Assembly: GCA_050084985.1 (NCBI GenBank)
Contig: JBITNC010000002.1
Span: 13,392,001-13,456,000, forward strand
Direction: 5' to 3'
Source of the DNA: Nageia nagi
Taxonomy: Eukaryota > Pinophyta
DNA: 64,000 nucleotides
Part shown: positions 61,541-64,000 of the stretch, in pieces
Layout of the letters: every line of letters begins with the position of its first letter
Numbering within the stretch: position 1 is the first letter of the stretch
Notes under the pieces: model-generated
Told to the model about the DNA's origin: nothing
The model's database searches: none
Seen by the model: only the letters and a program-made list of their open reading frames with translations
Translations under genes and position numbers: made by a program

Positions 61541-62485
61541 TTAATCCTTTTCTATACTATCATTTTGAGAGAATGTATTAATATGCAATAGAAATTTAGA
61601 TGAAGAAGAAGCTTCATTCAAATTATCTAACATTTGGGTTTGTTCTTCCCAAGATTTCTTTTTGTGCGATGTTACATTAGAATATAAACTCTTATTATGT
61701 TTAACATATGTATCAATTAATTCTAATTGATCAGCTATTTGCTTAACTTGCATGTTTTCTAAAGGAATCTTTCCCACATTATCTACCAAAGGTTTTCCTT
61801 TTGGTAAAGATGTCATGAAAAAATGAGTGGAAGGTAGACTTATCATGTTAGGTATATCTACTATATTGCAATGGGAGTATGGATTATCATCCTTAGGTAC
61901 ATAATGTACCATCTCATCATGAATATATTTTAAACAATTATGATATGTGGAAGGAATGCACTCCATATCCTTGGTCTAAGGTCTTCCTAAAAGGATATTA
62001 TATTATGTAATTTCTCCCTTAATGACTTGCAATACTATTTGTACTATTTTTGATCCCACTGTAATAGGTATAGATATAGATCCTATAGTTGGGCAAAGGG
62101 CATCATTAAATGCTTACAATTGCAAGGTAGGTGCATTTATATGGGAAAAAGGAATATTTAAATTTTTTAAAGCTACTATATAAATGATGTTTATAGTATA
62201 TCCTTGATCAATTAGTATCCTTTTAAACATTTTTCCATCAACATTAGCCATGATGTGTAACAATGAATCAAATATTGATATTCCTTTCCAATCTTTTATT
62301 TCATGATCATAAAAGGTTATTAAAGGTTTTTGGATCCTCTTGATGTTTCCTACTAAGGTTGCAAAGCTTTTAGGATCATTTATGTTTAATTCGATTCTTT
62401 GCATGATCTGATTCATTGCATCTTTATGATACTTGGATTGTTGCAATAAATTAAATAAAGATATTTTTACTTGCAAACTTTTCAA
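61541..62485 (-). pseudogene. Tat protease and protease-RT linker remnant
   Basis: 62485-62114 contains the retropepsin-like segment HIMANVDGKMFKRILIDQG near 62260-62200, with the active-site aspartate in LIDQG. 61966-61541 begins CIPSTYHNCLKYIH, a block found between protease and RT in Tat elements. A stop and frame change near 61980-62110 separates the two. Confidence 0.7.
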
Positions 62486-62579
62486 CTACTATTATAATCC
62501 ACATTTTACCAAAACTTTAGGATGTTTAGGTCTAGGTATTGGAGGTGTTACATAGACCTTGTATTATTGATCATTAAAT

Positions 62580-64000
62580 GTGCCATTCTATTTCCCTTGG
62601 GCCTTTTGAGCTCTCATAGTGACACTGATCATGGAAATGAAACTAGTACCATTAGGATTCCATTTATGCATTATTTGTCCCTCATTTGTATTCCAAGAGA
62701 TGTTATTAGCATTATGATGAGGAAGCAAGTTTTGATATATTCTTAAGTTTTGATTAGGAATAATTACAAGGTTATCCACTTCTAATTTCCCATTTTCAAT
62801 TAAGTCTTGAACTACATGTTTTAAAGATCGATACTTGTTTGTATCATGGCCATTTTATTGATGGTAGTGACAAACTCCTCTTCCTTATACCACCTACCAT
62901 ATTTGTTTTGAATTTATTTTGGTATTATTTTGGGTAATGTGATTAGATTGTGATCTAACAATTTTCTTAAGACATCATAAAGGGGTTCAGATAGGGGTGT
63001 AAACTTTCTAAGCGACCTATTTTCCCTTTCCATTCTTTGATTTTGTCTTGGTTCATTTTTTATTTTGCTTTGTTTCATTTTCCTTTGCAATGGAAACCTT
63101 ATTTGTGGGTAGTTTCTTATCCATTTGGATTTTATTTTTCATATAACCTTCCTATCTCTTAATATTTATCTCACCATCTTGGATTTTAACTCTCTCAATA
63201 ACCACTAAATGTGTGATAACATGTTTGAAGGTTTTATGTTGTTGCATGAGAAACATAATACCAATAGGACTCAAATATCTTTGACTAAATAACTTGACCA
63301 ATTCTTCCTAAGGTAAGTTATAAGGCATGCTTGTTAAGATAACTTTCCATTGTGAAATAACTCTCTATTGTGAAATAAAGTCATTAATTGATTCATCTAG
63401 GAATTGTTGTAACCTTGTGAGATCAATAATGGATGTCTTATCTTTAATGTTTATCCTGAAATGCTGCAAGAAGAAATTTAATGATTAGGAATATGATTTA
63501 ATGCTATACTCACATAATTTTTATACCAATCCATGGCTTTCCCAACAAGTGTCATGGGAAAGACTCATAACATCAATGAATCATCATTAGCAATTAAGTA
63601 ACTCAAATACTTGAATCTTCTTAGATGCTCCTTAGGATCTTCCTTCCCTTTAAAAGGTTTGATTTTAGGTATTTCAAATTTGTAGAGTATATCCTTTTTA
63701 GGAAAAGTAAGGTGTATTGGTTCACTACAAATTATCTCATATGTCAAATTCTGCTTATCTTGCTCAAGCAATGCCTCTTCTATCTATTTTAATCTTTTTC
63801 ATGAGTGCAATATATTCCTTTAGGGCTTCTTTAATTGGTTTAGTAGTATTAGGTACATTATTCTTTGAATGCATTTCCTCTTATAAGTACTCTACATTTT
63901 CACCCTCACCTTGGTATCCTTGAGTTAGGTTATATTGTTGTCCTATAGGAATCCTATTCTGATAATGGTCTACATTATAAGGTACTATTTATTATTGATT
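62580..64000 (-). pseudogene. Tat gag remnant, 5' end outside window
   Basis: 63771-63565 encodes the start of the retrotransposon Gag domain: KIKPFKGKEDPKEHLRRFK, then SYLIANDDSLML. Its continuation has a DWY motif near 63530. The C-terminal part near 62880-62590 reads CHYH, a stop, NGHDTNKY followed by LKHVVQDLIENGKLE, typical of Tat Gag tails. Stops are frequent between these. Confidence 0.7.

Larger units (their letters stand above)
57530..64000 (-). mobile_element. Decayed Ty3 element, Tat lineage, cut by window edge
   Basis: The order on the minus strand is gag (right edge), protease, RT, RNase H, a second RNase H-like domain, then integrase. The extra RNase H after the normal one marks the Tat/Ogre group. 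Neither LTR is identified; the 5' end lies beyond 64000. Stops and shifts are frequent, so it is an old copy. Confidence 0.85.

Overview
The window reads as nuclear DNA of a large-genome seed plant; a gymnosperm is plausible but not proven. It is AT-rich, gene-poor and packed with plant retrotransposons of several ages. One host gene is visible, a spliced WRC zinc-finger gene with short plant-type introns. There are no bacterial, organellar or viral gene arrangements.

Layout. 1-6 kb: old AT-rich DNA with an unrecognised decayed coding block. 6.2-8.1 kb (-): WRC-domain gene in four inferred exons, with a GC-rich upstream region and a foldback MITE 0.5 kb upstream. 9.2-12.9 kb (-): decayed LINE with endonuclease, reverse transcriptase (RT) and C-terminal remnants. 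14.0-23.6 kb (+): Ty1/copia element 1, delimited by near-identical LTRs and an ATATT target-site duplication (TSD). It has an unusual 3.8-kb leader carrying host-gene fragments (one a long-chain acyl-CoA synthetase), a gag-pol reading frame broken by eight stops and one frameshift, and a tandem array of hairpins before the 3' LTR. It sits inside an older LTR-like sequence. 23.75-23.88 kb (-): tRNA-derived SINE.

26.6-39.3 kb is a three-level nest. A plant-mobile-domain-like (PMD) reading frame is split by an 11.5-kb LTR element with 1.8-kb LTRs and no recognisable pol. That element is itself split by a decayed 5.5-kb Ty3 chromovirus with ACAGG TSDs. 40.8-49.7 kb (-): young Ty1/copia element 2 (Sirevirus-like), with 1.74-kb LTRs, CTCTC TSDs, a long coiled-coil Gag and an uninterrupted 1184-codon pol frame. 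51.1-53.1 kb (+): second decayed PMD-like reading frame with an acidic tail. 54.9-64 kb (-): decayed Ty3 Tat-lineage element, cut by the window edge, showing gag, protease, RT, RNase H, a second RNase H-like domain and integrase, followed by an unrecognised reading frame downstream of pol.

Relative ages follow from nesting and LTR divergence judged by eye: Tat and PMD frames oldest, then the pol-less element, then the chromovirus (about 10% LTR divergence), then copia 1 (about 0.9%) and copia 2 (about 0.5%). Most premature stops look like C-to-T or G-to-A transitions of CAG, CAA, CGA or TGG codons, as expected from deamination of methylated cytosine. The most unusual signals are the hairpin array and captured gene fragments of copia 1, the extra reading frame after Tat pol, and the TCCGGA array in the copia 2 LTRs. 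All alignments and translations were done by eye.
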